A DNA stretch of 64,000 bases, taken from Diphasiastrum complanatum (lineage: Eukaryota; Streptophyta; Lycopodiopsida; Lycopodiales; Lycopodiaceae). Of this stretch, positions 11,601 through 22,602 are shown one piece after another. The position numbers were made by a program, and so were the translations under genes. Under the pieces are notes generated by a model that searched no databases, was not told the DNA's origin, and was given only the letters and a program-made list of their open reading frames with translations. The stretch covers positions 17,008,223 to 17,072,222 of the forward strand of contig CM055102.1 of assembly GCA_029204225.1 (NCBI GenBank). The letters run 5' to 3'. Position 1 is the first letter of the stretch. Every line of letters starts with the position of its first letter.

Positions 11601-12635
11601 TTGTTCAAAGTGAATATGATCCCACTCTTTACATTAAGTTTGATGATGTTGGTATTGTACTTTTACTCATTTATGTAGATGACATCATCATTAGTGGAAA
11701 TAGTGTTGATGGTATTGAAAAATCAAGATAGATCTATCCTTAGAGTTCAAGATGGTAGATCTAGGGTGTCTTCGCTTCATCTTAGGCATAGAAGTACTTA
11801 GAGGGTCTGATTTTATCTTTATAAGTAAAGTGAACTATGCTCAAAGTCTTTTGAAGAAGTTTAAGATGGAAGTATGCAAAAGTGTTGACACACCAATGGA
11901 GCAAGATGTAAAAGTGCCAAATGAAGATGATGAAAGATCCTTCATGGACATCACTTTGTTTAGGAAACTTATAGGCTTCTTAATGTGGATCACTATAACT
12001 AGACCAGATCTTAGCTTTAGTGTATGTAGGTGGAGCCAATCCATGCAAAAGCCATTGAATATCCATTGGAAAAAGGCTAAGAGGATTCTAGGATACATCT
12101 CAGGTACATTGGATTTTGGGATTCTATATAGAGGAGATGTGATTAACCTTCATGCATTTATGATTCAGATTTTGCAGGGGACAAGAGGGATAGGAAATTA
12201 ACAAGTGCCTATTCAACTCTCATAGTAGAAGGTGTGGTTTCATGGCTTTTAAAAAAGCAAGAAACTATATCTCTATCTTCAACTGAGGCCAAGTACAAAG
12301 CTTTGACAACCACTACAAAGGAGGTACTTTGGATCAAGAGATTATTGGTGGATCTAAAGATCATGGATTCAGAGGAGGCACCAATCATCTACAATGACAA
12401 TATATCAGCCCAACACCTTGCATCTAACCCAATCTTCCATGTAAGATCTAAGCACATTGAGATATGCCATCACTTTGTGATAGAAATGGTGCAAGCCAAG
12501 GAGATTGCTTTGGAGCATGTTCCAAGCAATGAATATGTAGCTGATCTACTTACTAAACCACTTCAAAAGACAGCTTTTATGAAGTTCAGATCATCACTTG
12601 GAGTGATTAGTAAAGCAATGATTGAACCAAGCTAG
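8672..12635 (+). pseudogene. copia gag-pol polyprotein with one stop and two frameshifts
   Basis: The start is the ATG at 8672 (ASINAYLLDTNERL), in frame with the main reading but cut by a TAG at 8768. Order: gag (YSIWKVRMES, to ~9430); zinc knuckle 9434-9475 (CYYCSKMGHYASEY, last Cys now Tyr); protease DSGASSH at 9608; integrase zinc region HKRLGH...CEAC; integrase core with IHSDVH, FIDDYSRY and NGVAERRNR (catalytic acids present); RT with MDVSNAFLNG and LIYVDD (YVDD at 11672-11683); RNase H with SSTEAKYKAL and YNDNISAQ. A frameshift near 11715 ends the main frame at 11731, and another near 12160 ends the next at 12201; RNase H continues to 12635. Long open frames and intact catalytic motifs suggest a fairly young copy. 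Confidence 0.9.
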
Positions 12636-12649
12636 ATAGTGAGGAGGAG

Positions 12650-13330
12650 TGTTAAAAATTCACAATTCTAGCTTGACTTGTTTGGTCACATGACTTGTAA
12701 ATAGTTAGATGGTAATGATGTGGCTTGTCACACGTGACAAATAGCATAGGATTCCATTCATAAGGATGTTCTCAAGTAGACCTAAGTGTTAGAACCTTTG
12801 GAATGAGTCCAAATTATGCTTAGATACAAGAGAGAAAAAATAGGAGCTATTTTTGGTTGTTTTTGCATTGTTGAGGGATCTCCAAGATTCCAACCCTAAC
12901 TTGGTAGGGATGAAAGATCCACCAAAATTGGCATTAGGGAAAGGTTTTGGGCTACTCATACCTGCCCAAAACCGTGATGGATCATGTATATATAGGTGAT
13001 GATATCTCACCAAAATCAATCAAGCAATTTCATGATTTTTCTCTCATAATGGTGCAATTGCTCTCTATGTTCATAATTGTTTGAGTACTTGTGATCACTA
13101 ATGATTATAGGATTGAATGTAGGCCTGGTGTACAGAACTCAGACTGTGGGAGGCCGTACTTTCACACGTGTGAAGCCTTCTTCAAGGATTTGGGCCATTT
13201 AGTGAGGTTCAAGCATAGATTTTTGATGGATTTTGATGGTTCAACTTGTGCTAATCTTATGAAATCATAATCTATTATTTTCCTCATCATTTCAAGTGTT
13301 TTAGGATCCTTATTTTCTGTAATTTTTACA
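12650..13330 (+). repeat. 3' LTR of the copia element
   Basis: Starts TGTTAAAAATT and ends AATTTTTACA (one base short of a perfect inverted match). The palindrome CACACGTGTG is at 13163-13172. The preceding purine tract resembles that of the copia at 40724-47002. Confidence 0.8.
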
Positions 13331-13334
13331 ATCT

Positions 13335-14182
13335 GGACCATCTAGTGCTTCAGTTGCTGATGAACCTCTTCCAAAGTGGTCTTTTGCCCGACCATCACGG
13401 ATCTGATTTCCTCTGTCTCTTTTTTTTTTTCCTTGGCCAGCTTCTGTTGTTGCGCAATTTCCTGGTCTCGTTACTTGAATTTGTTCTCGAGCATTTGATG
13501 TTGGCTTACCAACCAATGCATGTGGTAGCTTGCTTCGGATAGGCCGATCATTGAGCGCTTAGCTGCTTCGGAGAGCTTCTCAGGGTTAGTGAGGGTTGGG
13601 TACTGGTCAGGGTGTGAGCTGGTGAAGCTAATCTAGAAAATAGGTGTTGTATAGGCACTGAAGATGGAGGTGGAGGGAGTGAATGAATGATGTTAGTGGC
13701 AATGGTGGTTGTTGTGGTAGTGGTTATTGGAGGGGTCAGACTTCTTCCTGACTGATCTACCTTTTCTGGCTCATTGTCACTTATTTTCATCAGGTCCGCA
13801 ACATCAAAATATTGCGAAGTGTCCAAGGTGTGGACTTGCTGGGCCGCTTCCATGTCCTGGGGACTAGAACTCCCCACTCCTCCCCCCCCAAAAAAAATAT
13901 TGCATGTGGTGACGTTGGTGGCGTTGGTGTGGTAACCTATGTGGGTGGGGTGGTGACCTTGTCTGGTTGAACCACGACTTGTGATGTGGTCGTCTTTGGT
14001 GCTGCTGTAGACGTAGTTGCTCCATCACCCCCGTCGATGGTGTGTGAGGGTGATGAGTGTTGTTGTGAGGCTGTAGTTGAGCTTCCATCATCGAAAGCTG
14101 AACCATCTGATGCTGTTCCAGCTGGTGATGTCCTCCTAGCCTGAAGCTTTCTTTGTATTCTTTGTTGCCTTGTGTCTGGCAA
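13335..14182 (-). pseudogene. extra ORF downstream of integrase, disordered plus coiled coil
   Basis: Frames on the minus strand read a Ser/Thr/Pro-rich disordered start (MPDTRQQRIQRKLQARRTS), a run of threonines (PPITTTTTTTIATN), then STQPSLT-type sequence and a charged helical end (KLAKEKKKETEEIRS). At least two frameshifts and stops break it. Extra ORFs after integrase are known in some plant gypsy lineages. It is cut at 13330 by the copia LTR, so its end is missing. Its layout, a disordered N-terminus followed by a coiled coil, resembles the ORF at 47627-49671, but I saw no clear sequence match. Function unknown. Confidence 0.5.
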
Positions 14183-14459
14183 CTGGGCCTTGGAGGTATC
14201 GGCCTCTTGAGCTTCCGAGGAAGCGGCTGCCTGTGGATCTGGTTGTGGGCTTTTTTGCTTCTATACCAGTGGAAGAATACTGGTGTCGACTATTTTGGGT
14301 TGGAGTCCCGATGGTGAAGTAGGTCGTGAGCGCGAACGCTTGGATTGTTTGGCCCCGATTGACAAATGGGTATTTACAGATAAAAATAAGATGTAAATGT
14401 AAAATATATACTAGGGAAAAGGTGTTAAATTGGGTCAACAAAAAACAACTCCTTGTAAT

Positions 14460-15420
14460 ACCGCCGTAGACGACCACCGTTGACGACAGTGTCAAGGAGT
14501 ATTCCGTCAAGTGTTTGCAACTAGACCGCACCATTAGGAAAGATTTTATTAATAACATACGGTCCCTCACTTCGGAATTTCAATTTGCCGGAGTGCTTCT
14601 TTGATGTATAAAAAAGCACCTGGTCACCTAAGTGTAGATCTTTATTTCGTAAGTGATGGTCATGCCAGGCCTTTTGGTGTCGTTTGTTAATCAGTTGTTC
14701 ATGGTAAGATATAAGTCTTGTCTCGCATAATTGGGCTAACGTGCTCAATTGTAGCTTTTTCACATAGATCTTTAGAGAAAGCTTCCATGACTCTTAGCGA
14801 AGGGACTAAGAATTCTACGGGCATTACCGCCTCTTGACCCTATACTAAGTGGAAAGGGGTAACCCACCCAGTGGCTTTCTTTGGAGTGGTGCGGTAAGCC
14901 CAAATAGCTGAAAAAAATTTTGTTTCCCAATCAGAGCGACTGGTTTCAACTATCTTTGTCAAAATTTTACATATCGTCTTGTTAGTTGATTCGACCTAGC
15001 CATTACATCTAGGATAGTACGGTGTACTCTTTTTGTGAACGACAAGGTATAGATTATCAATGACAGCATTTTAATGCGTGCCGCAATCACTAACTAGCTC
15101 TATAGGGTAGCCGAAACGTGTAATAATGTTTTCGTAAAGAAAACGCGCGACAGTTTTTGCGTTGGTGTCCTTTGTTGCTCAAGCCTCAACCCACTTAGTG
15201 GCGTAATCTATTGCTATGAGGATGTAACGAGCTTGGGTATGTTTCGCTGCTGGACTGATTGGTCCAACAAAGTCAATTCCCCACTTATGGAAGCTTTGCC
15301 TTCTATAATGGGAATCAGTGGTGTGAAGTTTGCTTTGGTATTTTTCTTGGCTCGTTGACAGACATCACACATTTTAATGACAACAAACGTGTCCTTAAAT
15401 AAAGATGGCCACCACAATCC
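14460..15420 (-). pseudogene. gypsy integrase, decayed
   Basis: Read across frames on the minus strand: MWWPSLFKD...CDVCQRAKK (zinc-binding region), then a core with IDFVGPIS and IAIDYATKW (first Asp), a region reading ELVSDCGTH (second Asp), and PYYPRCNG...VESTNKT (catalytic Glu). The C-terminal part reads KRHQKAWHDHHLRN, DQVLFYTSKKHSGKLK and GPYVINKIFPNG, typical of the gypsy integrase tail. Several in-frame stops and shifts are present, for example between 15214 and 14763. The enzyme would insert the element's DNA into the genome; this copy cannot be functional. Confidence 0.8.
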
Positions 15421-15591
15421 TGCTCGAAGGATAATCTTAGCTGTGGCTTCAACAGAGAGTGGCCACCGCCAATGCCCTCATGAGCCTAAGATATGGTAGG
15501 TCGTATCTTGGATTCATAAGCACATCGTCGAATTATACTGTCAACGCCCCTTTTGTAAAGTTGTTTCGCTATTAATTGAAAGGGCGCTGCT

Positions 15592-17278
15592 TTAAGCAAA
15601 AAAAAAAATTTCTGCCTTATTTAGGCCTTCTTTGAGTCTGCCTGTTGTGAGGAACCGAGTTATCTCCTCAGCCCATAAGGGTGTAGCATCAATCTTAAAA
15701 AGACATCCATCAGGAAGATCATCGTTGACTAGTGCAGTTGCTTTTTCAGCATTCAGTAGCCGGGAAAGGTGATCTGCCATGAAATGTTGGGTCCCTTTCC
15801 AAACGACTACGCAGAAATTAAATTTCTCTAATATCAACAGCCATCGAGCTATACGTCCCGTTTTATGGGATTTATTAACAATATATAATAGGGCTTGATG
15901 GTTGGTGTAGAATGCAAAGGTCTGGCCTAGTAAATAATGTCTTAGTTGTTGTACAACATAGACCATCGCCAATGCTTCTCTCTCCGTGGTTGTATAGTTT
16001 ACTTTAGCAGGCACCAATTGCCTGCTCAAGAAATGTATTGGGAAGTCTTTGCCATACTCGTCCGGTTGTGCAAGAAGACCTCCAATGGCATACTTACTAA
16101 CGTCAGTATGCACATGGAACGGTTTCGTATAGTCTGACGAGCGGAGTATGGGTGCCGTGGTAAGGGCTGTTTTCAACTCCTCAAAGGCTTTAATGCGTTC
16201 TTCGGTCCAGCAAGGATCTAGCACAACTAAATAAACGAGGCGTGCCTCACCGGCATAGTCGATTATAAAGATGCGATAATAATTTGTATGACCGAGGAAG
16301 ACGTAAACTTCCTTGACTGTTGTAGGTAAGGGCATTTCAACTATAACCTTGATTTTTGACGGGTCGGTAGAAATACCGTCCTTTGAAATGATATGCCCAA
16401 GTACAACCCTATGGGTGACCCATAATTGGTATTTATCAGGGTTTAGTGAAATTCTGAATCTACGACAACGAATGAAGATTTTCTCTAGTGCGTCAAGGTG
16501 CATAGCTGCTGAGGAATGTACACCAAGATTGTCGAGATAAATCTCCACAATCCTATGTAACAGGTCTTGGAAGGCCATTTGCATGACCCTCTGGAATGTT
16601 GAAGGGACGTTGCATAAGCCAAAAGGCATGACATTATAAGCGTAAACCCCGTTCTCTATGGCAAAGGCCGTCTTATGTTTATCTTCAAGGGCTATTTGAA
16701 TAAGGAAATAACCGCTGAATCCATCCAAGAAGCTGAAAGCTTCAGCTCCTGCCATTTCCTCTAAGATTTGGGTCATCAAAGGCAAAGGAAAATGGTCTTT
16801 CTTTGTAACCGCATTAAGGTTCTTGAGATCGACACAGATACGAAGTTTGTCGTTTTTCTTGGGGACAACCACAATGGGTGATACCCAATCAGTATGTTGG
16901 ACTTCATAAATGAAGCCAACATCCAGCAATTTCTTAATATCTTCATCGATTCTTTCTCGATAGACGGGGTTACTTCTGTAAGGTTTAGCCCTAACAGGCT
17001 TAGCATTGTCTTCTAAAGGAATTGTATGGACCACTATTTCAGGTTCCTTTCATTTCTGTATAACTTTATGCAAATACATCCCTGTATTTGCGAAGCAGAA
17101 TTTCCAGATCAGAAAGATGGGCTGATGACAGATGTGCACCAACATGAACTATTCGATCTATCTCCTCGTCATAATCTTTAAGGTTTAGCGGAATTGTTTT
17201 AGCTGGTCCTTCAAAGGAGTTGGAACTTGGTGTAGGTTCCCGGTGTGGCTGTGGTAACTGGATAACAACGTCATCCAA
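15592..17278 (-). pseudogene. gypsy reverse transcriptase and RNase H
   Basis: A 480-codon open frame (17034-15592) carries RT and RNase H, preceded by an acidic linker (17278-17066, HLSDLEILLRKYRDVF) typical of the region before gypsy RT. Motifs: KPYRSNPVY, WVSPIVVVPKKNDKLRICVD, FPLPLMTQILEEMAGAEAFS, YNVMPFGLCNVPSTFQR. The catalytic box reads YLDN (16528-16539) instead of YxDD, so an active-site Asp is lost. RNase H shows HVHTDVSKYAIGGLL, TEREALAMVY and TNHQALLYIV, then the tether ending ADHLSRLLNAE. The frame ends near an A-rich tract at 15600. Long open length with a mutated active site indicates moderate age. Confidence 0.9.
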
Positions 17279-17403
17279 TGTGAAATCTTTGAACTTCTGT
17301 GGAAGATCAAAGGGTGGTTGCCTCCTTAGACAAGGGCTTTATCGGCTGTTTAAGCTTCTCACGCATTTGTTTTTGACGTTCGGTTAATTTTGTCACAATA
17401 ATT

Positions 17404-18558
17404 TTATTTTTTTTGTAACCGAGGTTTTTGAGGGTTTTGAGTGGGCGGTGTTGTTACCTCACTTATCATGTCTTCATCGATTGTATGCCAGACTTCGTCT
17501 GGATACACGTCCCATGTATATACTTTGGGTTTGGGCTTGTATGCTCGTGTATTGGGTACTTTGGATGTCAGTTGGATGTGAGCCAATGACCCTGGTGATT
17601 TGATCTCCTGAGGAATTGCTGTTGGCGGATAAAGTTGGGCATCTAGATATAGGAGGACATGTTCATCCGTCATTTCTACATCATCCATGGGAAGAATACC
17701 TTCTTCTGAAACATGGGCGGCAGAGACGCTAGGTTCTCCTGGGCACCAAGCTATAGGAATCGGGTCAATCATCATAAGTGGGATGATGGGTGTATCAATG
17801 TCTGTAGAAGATGGGAGAATATCCACATTTTCTACAACAGTTTCGATACAACATCGATTGGAATCAGCACAGTCCATAGTGGCCAGTGCTTGACCCCAAT
17901 TAATTATGTCCGTGGATCTTGTATAGTGGCCGTTTGGTTGGATCGGGACACTATCTGATTCGTCATATGTTGTTGATGACCAATCATCATAAACTTTAGC
18001 AGGCTTGACATGGCCAGTTGAGTCAACAATGACTCATTTATCGTGATTGCCAAAGGTGATTTTGCTATGCTTCCAATCTTGGACAACACCTGCCATCTGG
18101 AGCCAGGGTGTACCAAGAAGGAGTTTATAAGAATTGGCATCTTCTAGTAAATCTAAGATAACACAATCGATCAAAAATTTGACACCTGCTATTCAAACTT
18201 TAATATTTGATAAATGACCAGCAGGGTCTGTAACTCGTTGATCAGCCATGCAAAGTTTATATTGTGGTTGATCGAGGGTATAGAAGCCCCATGACTTTGC
18301 CAATGACAAAGCCATTATATTGACGCCTGATCCGCTATCAAGGATAGCAGATACTATGGGATAGTCTTTATAGGACAAAGGTAAGGTGATGCTAGTCCCC
18401 TTAGCAACACCTATATTCAGCAGATTCATAGAAATCTGGAGAATTTCAGGAATCTCTTCTATTTTTCTCTGTTCATCAGGAATAGTAGGTAGCTGAAAAC
18501 TACGATGGATATAACGTTGAAGCCCAGTGAAGGATTTTATCGCGCTATGGAATGGCAT
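17404..18558 (-). pseudogene. gypsy protease and protease-RT linker, frameshifted
   Basis: The first piece (18558-18193) contains the aspartic protease motif ILDSGSGVNIMALSLAKSWG near 18321-18340. The reading continues in another frame through LLGTPWLQMAG (18180-17904), the usual second half of the fold, with a stop. A 157-codon piece (17877-17404) follows: acidic, with SAAHVSEEGILPMDDVEM and NTRAYKPKPKVYTWDV, the linker to RT. The protease would cleave the polyprotein. Confidence 0.75.
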
Positions 18559-19348
18559 GGTGAGTTGAGCTTGAAGGAGGTCAGAAAATACTTCAAGTCC
18601 CTGTAGGGATTGTTCCTTTTCGGGGATTTGAGCTGATAACAGACTTTTCTATGTTCTTCCTCTCGCAAAAACTCATCTTGAAATTCATCGAATTGCCTTT
18701 GTTCCAAAGTTGGGTTTGGGTAATATTTTGGTAATGTGGAAGCCGTCAAGTGGCTTCCCTGCGGGTTAGCTATTTTTATATTGTTTTGTTGTTGTTATTG
18801 TTGTTGGCGCGTTGTGCTCTAGTTAGAACTCTAACAGGTTCGGATGATATATGACGTGCTGGAAGAATCCTGTTAGGTTGTTTAGGACAATCCTTGAAAC
18901 TATGTTTGCGAACATAGTCTGGACATTCGGCATGGTATTGGTATTTAACTTTACAGTCAACCATGAAGTGTCCTGTTTCACCACAAATAAAGCAGTGGTT
19001 GCTCATCGGTCCTATGCTGATAGTGTAACCATTTTGGATGGCTAGCTGTGTTGGATTTTATGGTGGTGTGGAATACTCATCCCGTTTGCACGAGCATGAG
19101 TTGTCAATTTGATATTGTTGAGAACTAGATGATGGAAGTGTTGTATCGTGATGATATGAGTGATCACAGGAGTTTTCTACCAGATGTGCTTGTGCAAACT
19201 CTTGAGAATGTCTATGTTTTTGTGCCCCTAGATCAGTTTGTCCTCTTGGAGGTAGTCCTAAGAGCGCCAGCTGTGATTGAAGTTCATGTTGAGGTTGTCT
19301 GGGCAACTCTTGTATATGGACTTGGTTGTTTCGTGGTTGATAGTGCAT
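18537..19348 (-). pseudogene. gypsy gag, C-terminal part with zinc knuckle
   Basis: A Gln/His-rich stretch (19348-19058, NNQVHIQELPRQPQHELQSQ) precedes a clear CCHC zinc knuckle, CFICGETGHFMVDC, near 18953-18994, followed by KHSFKDCPKQPN. A further piece (18749-18537) reads YYPNPTLEQRQFDEFQDEF and leads into the protease. The knuckle binds the element's RNA during packaging. Frame breaks separate the pieces. No convincing gag capsid domain was seen between 19348 and the leader. Confidence 0.7.
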
Positions 19349-19424
19349 GTGTTGGTTCTATGAAACAAACGGTTGTCAAGGAGGTTGATAATGTCCCCCT
19401 GACTGGTTGTGGAGTGTGACGAGA

Positions 19425-19640
19425 GGCGTTGGTCGAGATCTTAGAGAAAACCCGTCGGTTGAGATTCCAGAGAAAACCTGTCGGTCGAGATTTTAGAGAA
19501 ATCCGTCGGTCGAGATTTCAGAGAGATCCCGTCGATCGAGATTTCAGAGAAAACCCGTCGGTCGAGATTTCAGGGAAAACCCGTCGGTCAAGATTTCAGA
19601 GAAATCCGTTGGTCGAGATTTGATCGATGAGCATCGGTTG
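19425..19640. repeat. minisatellite in the gypsy leader, ~25-bp unit
   Basis: About eight imperfect copies of a unit like gtcggtcgagatttcagaga, differing by small indels. It lies between the primer site and gag of the minus-strand gypsy element. The plus-strand open frame across it (EISGKTRRSRFQRNP-type repeats) is a by-product of the repeats. Confidence 0.85.
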
Positions 19641-19913
19641 AAATTTAACTCAGGACTTTACAAGATATTGCGAGTAGGTTCTGTCGAGAGTGAATGCATA
19701 GTTTCAATAGGTGAATGAAACAAGGTTTTGTCCAGTCAAGACTTGAGTCGTGGAGCTCGACTAGGAAAGGAGCGTGAAGCCTGGGTTGAGAATGGAGCTG
19801 TGCGTCGGTCGAGATGAAAGTGACAAGCTTAGTAATGTGACGTGTGGGAGGCTTCAGACCGGTGGTTTTGCAGCACAAATGGAAAAGGTTTGGCTTAGTT
19901 TAGTGTCTGTGTA

Positions 19914-19931
19914 GCTGTGGAAATGGCGCCA
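19914..19931 (-). promoter_or_regulatory. gypsy primer-binding site
   Basis: Minus strand TGGCGCCATTTCC, two bases after the LTR end. It has the TGGCGCC start usual for plant gypsy primer sites but departs from the Asp-tRNA match after seven bases. Confidence 0.6.
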
Positions 19932-19933
19932 AA

Positions 19934-21050
19934 TGTTCACAGATTCCACTGAATCTGTGAACACGGGGATCTTCTTGTTCTTTCTTCTTTTTGTTACTTC
20001 TGTAGGTTACGGTTCTTTACGCTTTGGTTTTCTTATTAGAACGATTTCCAAGCAAAAGCGTTTTCTCAGATTACAATGAGTATTCCCCAGCCTGTTAGTG
20101 GAGAGAGATAGATTCGTTACTCAGCTACATGCATATACAAGCCATGCAACCAGTCCTAGCTCAATATAGATCAGCGTTCTGAATCAGGAAGCAATTCTAC
20201 AATCTATCTACTAAAATCAGGGAACAAAGCAATGACAAGATTAAACTCTCAACATGAAACAAGAAACAAGAAACAAGAAAACTAGATTCCTAACAGCACT
20301 CTAGCAGCCCAAGAATCAAGAAACACCCATTTCTTGATGCTTGGAATGCCCAAGAACAATCAAGAACTGGAATGTAAGAGAATATGCAAGATCTACACCA
20401 CATATCCAGCCTATTTAGTTTACTTGAATGTTGATTTCTACATTAATCCACAAACAATAAATGAAATCTAATCCACAGCTAAAAGCAAGAGAGTAAGCAA
20501 AAAATCTAATTAATCCACAACACAAAAGGAAATCAAAACATGCTCATAGGAATTTCTCTCAAGAACATTGCCAGAAGCTTTACAATTATCAAGAACTCGT
20601 GGAAGATCTTCTTTATTCACTCAAGAGAACTTAACAATACATTCAAAGATCCCTCACAAGAGAGGGGGGCCCTTAAATAAGCAAGAAGGCTGCCCATGTG
20701 GAGCCCAAGTGGCAATTCCACTACTATTGAAAAATACAAGTGGAATTTGCCCTTCCACTAGAGGTCACCATCAAAAGGTGGCTCACTCTAAATAATTTAA
20801 GGGGGGTCTACATTTATTTACAAAGCCTAGGAAATATTACTAGCTCCTACATGGTCGTTCCTTCTCTGGGATACACCATGTAGGCTCACATAGATAATTC
20901 ACTGTCATCCTAGCTAGTAATTTCTCGGCTCTCATGCTCGACTCTCAGCTTCTTCTGCTCTCCTCCTTCTGAGACCTCCTCGGTCATTGGGGAGAGATAC
21001 TCTGTGTCTTCAGCTTGGCTCATCTGGGGATTCTCTAGAATCCGCTAACA
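19934..21050 (-). repeat. 5' LTR of the gypsy element (1,117 bp)
   Basis: Minus strand starts TGTTAGCGGATTC (21050) and ends GAATCTGTGAACA (19934), so the ends are roughly inverted. It contains short aagaaac repeats near 20260-20280. It matches 7111-8150 in inverted orientation. Confidence 0.85.
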
Positions 21051-21052
21051 AT

Positions 21053-21911
21053 TGTTGAAGATTTTCCTTTGGGGTTATTTGAAAATGTGATGGAATCACC
21101 CATTGAGAGCCCCTCCAAATCTTTTTCCATTGATACTATGGACCGCCCTAGCTGCTAAACTAGATCTTGTTTTCTGATGACTAGTATTTGATAGATTGTT
21201 TAACAAGCACACAATCAACCTTGTGGATCATTCAAAGATCCATTTATGGTCCTTAGTACTGTACTTTTCACATGGTATCAGATCCAAGTACAAGACTATT
21301 GATCAGTGTTTGAAACTAATCCAGTTTTAGCAGGTTTTTGTGCAAAAAGCTAGTATTGGAAGGGCGAGCTGGTATCCAGGTTTTGGTGAGGGGATTTGAT
21401 CCCAAAGTTTTTCAAGATCAAAATCCGTACTGTTCACACGTGTGGGCATCTCTGAACCAGCATTTAAAATCCCATATTCATTGGATCACTGTAATTTCAT
21501 CTGGTGTCAGTTTGATGTAATTTTTAACATTATTGGCTATTTGGCATACATTGAGCCGCTATAGGTAGAGTGCATCCTTACCCCTTAATTTTGGCTATGA
21601 TTCACTACTATTCATTAACTACTCAAGCTCTCTTACTGACTACTTCAATGAGTAAAAACATGTTATGGCATTATAGGTTGGGTCATTTGAATTTTAATAC
21701 CATTCAACTTATATCAGATAGGAAAATGTTTCAGGATCTGGATTATGATAGTACATTGAAAGCCACAACTTGTCAAAGTTGTATTATTGACAAATATGCA
21801 AGGACTCCTTTTAAATATGACCTTGTTCATCGATCTAAACTTCTTTTAGATCTTATTCACACTAATACTAATATATGTGGGCAAATTAAGAATACCAAAA
21901 ACCCAACTTGA
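21053..21911 (+). mobile_element. copia fragment: LTR end, primer site, GAG-pre-integrase domain
   Basis: An LTR-like piece (21053-21272, TGTTGAAGATT...TTTTCACA) is followed at once by TGGTATCAGATCC (21273-21285), a Met-tRNA primer site with late mismatches. The leader carries CACACGTGTG at 21435-21444. The frame 21570-21911 has the copia integrase zinc region: LWHYRLGHLNFNTIQLIS, then CQSCIIDKYARTPF and LLLDLIHTNTNICG. Gag and protease between leader and integrase are missing, and the integrase core after 21911 is lost. The gypsy LTR ends two bases before it and may have cut its left part. Confidence 0.7.
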
Positions 21912-22343
21912 TCTACGGTAGAACTTGTAGTTGACTACACACCATGGATGATTCTCTTGGAGCCACATGCAGATTAGGATCAACTTGGTAAGTTCACTCT
22001 TGCTTAATCTAGAGTGTACTCACCTGCAGCCTCTGCAACGTTTGAGTATGTTGCCAATCTTGTTGGACGTGTGCTCCAAGATATCAACTTTCACATAAGT
22101 AAAGAAGTGTATTTGTTCATCAACTCCAATTTCCTCTATGTATAAGTTCATTTCACCTATTATCAAAATCCTACACTCGTAGAAAGCATCTTAGTGTGTA
22201 TCTTGAAGTCACAAACTGTCCTAGCTCACCTCCCATGGACGGCAAATGCCATTCTTCAGGATTAACAGAATGCTCATGTGTACTTCTCAGCAAGCAGGGT
22301 ATGTATGATTGGAAGCGGGGGCATATTTTTCTCACTGGGGATT
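21912..22343. other. stretch without an assignable gene
   Basis: A short plus-strand frame near 22030-22140 (FEYVANLVGRVLQDINFH) reads protein-like but has stops on both sides and no recognisable domain. Confidence 0.4.
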
Positions 22344-22382
22344 TTAATGCCCGAACCTCGTAGTGGCAGTCAGAGTTTTATG

Positions 22383-22602
22383 ACATAGAACAAGCCCAGC
22401 ACTGCATTGAGTGTGTTGTAAACTGGCATTTTCCTTCTCGGAAGAGGACTCTGCAACCATCCCCACACGGAGAAGTAGAGAGGAGGAATGTTGAGCAGTC
22501 CAGTGAGGATCACGAGTGCCAGCTTCTAGCTCCGCCTTCCAAAAACGACTCTGTACCTGACAACATAGCCATAACAAACCCAAATATAAGAAGTGCATTC
22601 AT
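22383..22602 (-). pseudogene. possible secreted cysteine-rich peptide, broken by a stop
   Basis: From the ATG at 22602 the minus strand reads a signal-peptide-like start (MNALLIFGFVMAMLSGTES) and reaches a TGA at 22512-22510 after 30 residues. Beyond the stop the same frame carries six cysteines spaced C-x9-C-x3-C-x8-C-x8-C-x2-C before the next stop near 22383. A hydrophobic leader plus a short Cys-rich body is the layout of small secreted plant peptides, but I cannot match the pattern to a named family. A different-frame open reading at 22598-22344 overlaps it and looks less natural. Confidence 0.3.

Larger units (their letters stand above)
8672..13330 (+). mobile_element. Ty1/copia element lacking its 5' LTR
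   Basis: Gag through RNase H is followed by a purine tract (agtgaggaggag, 12638-12649) and a 681-bp 3' LTR. Neither a 5' LTR nor a Met-tRNA primer site is visible upstream; 8395-8671 has no LTR-like sequence. It is related in protein to the copia elements at 40724-47002 and 58776-64000, with different LTRs. It abuts the gypsy element at 13331, which appears cut off there. Confidence 0.85.
13331..21050 (-). mobile_element. Ty3/gypsy element, 5' LTR present, 3' end truncated
   Basis: Minus-strand order: LTR (21050-19934), primer site (19931-19914), leader with minisatellite, gag, protease, RT, RNase H, integrase, then a further ORF running to the junction with the copia LTR at 13330. The order RT-RNase H-integrase marks it as gypsy type. 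Stops and frameshifts are spread through the body. No 3' LTR in the right orientation was found; the related LTR at 7111 is inverted and separate. Confidence 0.85.
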